From NCBI GenBank assembly GCA_016302315.1, contig JAEDNW010000044.1, positions 1 through 16,220 of the forward strand: a stretch of 16,220 nucleotides of DNA, given 5' to 3'. Positions 14,377 to 16,220 of this stretch are shown one piece after another (the stretch's first letter is position 1; each line of letters begins with the position of its first letter). The position numbers and the translations under genes are program-made. The DNA comes from UBA1724 sp016302315. Its GTDB lineage: Bacteria; Verrucomicrobiota; Lentisphaeria; Oligosphaerales; Oligosphaeraceae. Under the pieces are notes generated by a model. The model had not been told where the DNA came from. It worked only from the letters and a program-made list of their open reading frames with translations, and ran no database searches.

Positions 14377-14817
14377 ATGGAACTCCTTTTCGTCTGCCAT
14401 GGGAATATCTGCCGAAGCCCCATGGCAGAGTTCGTCATGAAGGAGCTGGCCCGCAAGGCGGGACGCACCGACCTCCATATCCGTTCCGCCGCCCTCCATA
14501 CCGACGAACTGGGAAGCGATATCCACCCGGGAACCCGGCAGATCCTCCAGGAAAACCATATCCCCTTCTCCCCCCGAAGGGCCTGGCTCCTTACCCCCCA
14601 GGAGGCACAGCGCTATCACCTCCTCCTGGGGATGGACCGGGCAAACCGCAGAGACCTGGAATGCCTCCTCCCCCCGGCCTTCCACCCCAACATCCATCTC
14701 CTCCTGGACTGGTCCCCCCATCCCAGGGATATCGCCGACCCCTGGTATACCGGAAACTTCCAGAAAACCTACCAGGATGTCCTGGAAGGCTGCCAGACCC
14801 TCCTGGAACATCTCTGA
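14377..14817 (+). CDS. Low-molecular-weight protein tyrosine phosphatase
   Basis: The cytoplasmic enzyme removes phosphate from phosphotyrosine, and some members act on sugar- or arginine-phosphates. The P-loop C7-HGNIC-R13-S lies at the N-terminus, with the nucleophile Cys7 and Arg13. The general acid is D121 in DIADPWYTGNF. Length 146 is typical. The gene starts 12 bases after the fucosidase stop, with no Shine-Dalgarno sequence, so both are probably on one message. No tyrosine kinase or exopolysaccharide genes adjoin it, so a specific target cannot be given. Confidence 0.93.
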   Translation: MELLFVCHGNICRSPMAEFVMKELARKAGRTDLHIRSAALHTDELGSDIHPGTRQILQENHIPFSPRRAWLLTPQEAQRYHLLLGMDRANRRDLECLLPPAFHPNIHLLLDWSPHPRDIADPWYTGNFQKTYQDVLEGCQTLLEHL

Positions 14818-15030
14818 GAGATTCCCATAGGAACAAAACAGGCGGACAAGGTGGGAAGAACGGGGCCCCGCCTAAGGGAATTTTGGCGTGATGTCAGTAG
14901 CCCCATTGCCACGCCACCGCCAAAGGCAGAATGTATCATTCCCATTCCAGGAGAAAAAAAGAAGAAAAAGGTTACATTACCTGCCTATGACGAACAGCGG
15001 TCGTGGGACACTTTTGAGAGGAGAAATGCC

Positions 15031-15249
15031 ATGAAGAACAAAAAAAGCCATGTGATTCAGTATCATCGTGTGCCCATGACACTTTCTCTTAATGGAAGTC
15101 GTGAACGGATTGCTGGTCAAAGGAGAAGGCTTCGCAGTCTATATAGCCTTGGCTCTGCCTCAACCGACGCGGAAAACATAAAAATGGATTTCTTCTCCGT
15201 GTACACTGATGTTCGCAATGCCTACAATATGCTGAGAAATGAAGAATAG
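15031..15249 (+). CDS. Small protein of unknown function, 72 residues
   Basis: I do not recognise this protein. It is basic in its first half (MKNKKSHVIQYHRV, RERIAGQRRRLRSLY) and more mixed in its second (MDFFSVYTDVRNAYNMLRNEE), with no membrane segment and probably helical. The frame is open upstream to a GTG at 14851, but ATG 15031 is preferred because AGGAG lies at 15019-15023, 7 bases before it, and the upstream part is Pro/Lys-rich and unlike a folded N-terminus. It overlaps the next gene by 11 bases, so the two are probably translated together. Base composition is lower in GC than the genes to the left. Confidence 0.6.
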   Translation: MKNKKSHVIQYHRVPMTLSLNGSRERIAGQRRRLRSLYSLGSASTDAENIKMDFFSVYTDVRNAYNMLRNEE

Positions 15250-15709
15250 TCAGGGTATCTCTCCGCAAACGCAGGATCGAACAGGGGTTCTTGTCGCCAG
15301 TCATGCATCTGTGACTTGGAACAGCCCGCTCCCTCCTTCTGGAGAACTTCTAAAATTGAAGGAGGTTATTCCTGATGCGCCGGAACGCCTTCTTGCCATG
15401 GCAGAAAAAGAGCAGGAGGCAAGAGTGGCGGCAAAGTCAAAGGAATTGCAGATTGAGGAGGGACTGACAAAGCTCGAGGAGCGCCTGATTGAAGTAAACG
15501 CATCCAATATCCGCTTGTGCACGACTTTGGCGTTTCTCGCCGTGCTCCTGGTTCTATGTGTTACCGGATACGGGTTTATGAAGGGCCAGGGAGTAGGAAG
15601 TGGCATCTTAGGCGCCGGTGGCCTTTGCGCCTTTGTCTGGGCATTTAGGCGGGAAGCCCACATTAAACGGGATGAGTTATCCAGGGAAAGGGAAAACAAA
15701 AAGGGGTGA
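15239..15709 (+). CDS. DUF2335-like membrane protein with coiled coil
   Basis: The 156-residue product has the order expected for DUF2335: a conserved block WNSPLPPSGELLKLKEVIPDAPERLLAMAEKEQ (27-59), a charged coiled-coil stretch (about 58-88), and two membrane helices (about 93-113 and 118-136) followed by a basic tail. No enzyme motif is seen. DUF2335 proteins are of unknown function and in my experience occur in accessory regions and prophages. The ATG lies inside the end of the 72-residue gene, and no separate Shine-Dalgarno sequence is evident, so re-initiation is likely. Lower GC and less biased codons than the genes before 14820 suggest transfer. Confidence 0.75.
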   Translation: MKNSQGISPQTQDRTGVLVASHASVTWNSPLPPSGELLKLKEVIPDAPERLLAMAEKEQEARVAAKSKELQIEEGLTKLEERLIEVNASNIRLCTTLAFLAVLLVLCVTGYGFMKGQGVGSGILGAGGLCAFVWAFRREAHIKRDELSRERENKKG

Positions 15710-16013
15710 GATGGAATCCTAGTCGTGCATTCCCACCCCATAGCCCATTCTTACGGATCTATAAGCAGAGCCGTCCCATAATCATGGGGAAATGGGGGAA
15801 TCAGGGCGCAATTGAGGAGGGGGGACCTGATTTTCGGGACACCCTTTTTGTGGGTAGAATACCTTGAGCTGGACCTATTCCAGGGAATCAAATGCGAGCG
15901 GCTATGCCGGGCCATTTTAGACAATCCCGGTCCCCCAGGGGTTGCATTCCCGCCTTCGGCGTCCATTTCACCCCCGGGGGAGAGGGGAAGGCATTACCCC
16001 AAAGGTCAATCAA
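15710..16013. other. 304-base gap with no gene recognised
   Basis: Several short frames cross this stretch on both strands but none has a convincing start, known motif or conserved-looking composition. A near-palindrome CCCATAATCATGGG lies near 15776, and C- and G-runs near 15930-16000 contrast with AT-rich sequence to the right. It could hold a decayed gene or element, which I cannot identify. Confidence 0.5.
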
Positions 16014-16220
16014 CTATCCCATTGCGCTTAAGATACTTTCTGTAATCCAGTATATGAAAGCTCCGCAACAATATGCAACTAAATCAAAGACATCCGTCGT
16101 TGCATATGGCACATAAATTGGAGCCACAAACTCCCAGAAACATCCTACAGCAAACATCAATAATAGTAATTGATGCAATTGAAATACACGCTGATTCACA
16201 TAACACAATGAAATATTTAG
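16014..16220 (-). CDS. C-terminal end of a VanZ-like small membrane protein
   Basis: The frame is open from the right edge and stops at the TAG complement 16014-16016, so only the last 68 residues are seen. It has two hydrophobic segments around LLLLMFAVGCFWEFV and DLVAYCCGAFIYWI. The pattern of an acidic residue after the first helix, a Pro/Tyr-containing loop, then Asp-Leu-x-Ala-Tyr and Gly, resembles VanZ-family proteins (WEF...P...D..DLVAY..G). VanZ gives low-level teicoplanin resistance in some bacteria, but most family members have no known role. It is clearly lower in GC than the left part. It might instead belong to another small polytopic family. Confidence 0.5.
   Translation of the reverse strand, partial: LNISLCYVNQRVFQLHQLLLLMFAVGCFWEFVAPIYVPYATTDVFDLVAYCCGAFIYWITESILSAMG

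Noticed and set aside
9961..14811. A stop-free reading frame of about 1600 codons on the - strand, opposite the ATPase end, coiled-coil, symporter, fucosidase and phosphatase genes
   Set aside because: The + strand genes have clear families and motifs throughout. The antisense product is a Gly/His/Glu/Asp/Gln-rich low-complexity sequence without domains, as expected when GC-rich codon bias removes TTA, CTA and TCA from the coding strand.
14840..14876. AGGCGG...CCGCCT inverted repeat after the phosphatase gene as a terminator
   Set aside because: The loop is over 20 bases and no T-run follows, so support is too weak.
14851..15030. An upstream extension of the 72-residue gene from a GTG start
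   Set aside because: The added 60 residues are Pro/Lys-rich with no ribosome site, whereas ATG 15031 has AGGAG at the right distance.
15770..15850. Short inverted sequence and G-runs suggesting an insertion-sequence end
   Set aside because: No transposase remnant, no matching opposite end and no target duplication could be found in the window.
15812..16045. A 77-codon + strand frame in the right-hand gap
   Set aside because: It starts at TTG in a G-run, has no known motif, a Pro-rich second half, and overlaps the end of the better supported VanZ-like frame on the other strand.

Overview
The window is a GC-rich bacterial segment that I would place, by inference, in the PVC superphylum, most likely Lentisphaerota (Victivallales-like, gut or other glycan-rich habitat). 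The main reasons are a pseudopilin with an FTLIELL N-terminus and an exact H-X9-DG box, a GH151-type fucosidase and an L-fucose isomerase, plus a lipid A-type phosphoesterase that implies a Gram-negative envelope. No rRNA, tRNA, CRISPR array or intact insertion sequence was seen.

Left part (1-4330, + strand): the end of an unknown gene with a Cys/Asp repeat tail is translationally coupled (GTGA overlap) to an LpxH-like UDP-2,3-diacylglucosamine hydrolase. That gene overlaps an L-fucose isomerase (fucI) by 26 bases. After a 233-base gap with a long inverted repeat comes an N-acylglucosamine 2-epimerase family gene, ending in stem-loops. Middle (4465-7445, - strand): a TauE/SafE-type permease, a solitary pseudopilin with a good sigma70-like promoter, and a tandem pair of paralogous HTH regulators of an unfamiliar 'GVFTP' type.

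A 383-base divergent control region separates the regulators from a polar amino-acid ABC importer on the + strand: lipoprotein binding protein, permease, ATPase. It is followed by a small secreted coiled-coil protein of unknown role and a DAACS-family symporter whose substrate-site residues depart from the acidic-amino-acid consensus. Next come a cytoplasmic GH151-type alpha-L-fucosidase and, 12 bases later, a low-molecular-weight tyrosine phosphatase.

The right end (from about 14900) changes character. It is visibly poorer in GC, has different codon use, and holds an 11-base-overlapping pair: a 72-residue unknown protein and a DUF2335-like two-helix membrane protein. It ends with the C-terminal end of a VanZ-like membrane protein entering from the right edge. 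This looks like an accessory or horizontally acquired patch.

Functionally, the fucosidase and isomerase suggest intracellular release and isomerisation of L-fucose, but no fuculokinase or aldolase is in view. The two transport systems suggest amino-acid uptake, possibly controlled by the divergent HTH pair. A recurring trait is that most genes have a C/T-rich leader instead of a Shine-Dalgarno sequence, while a minority have strong GGAGG-type sites.
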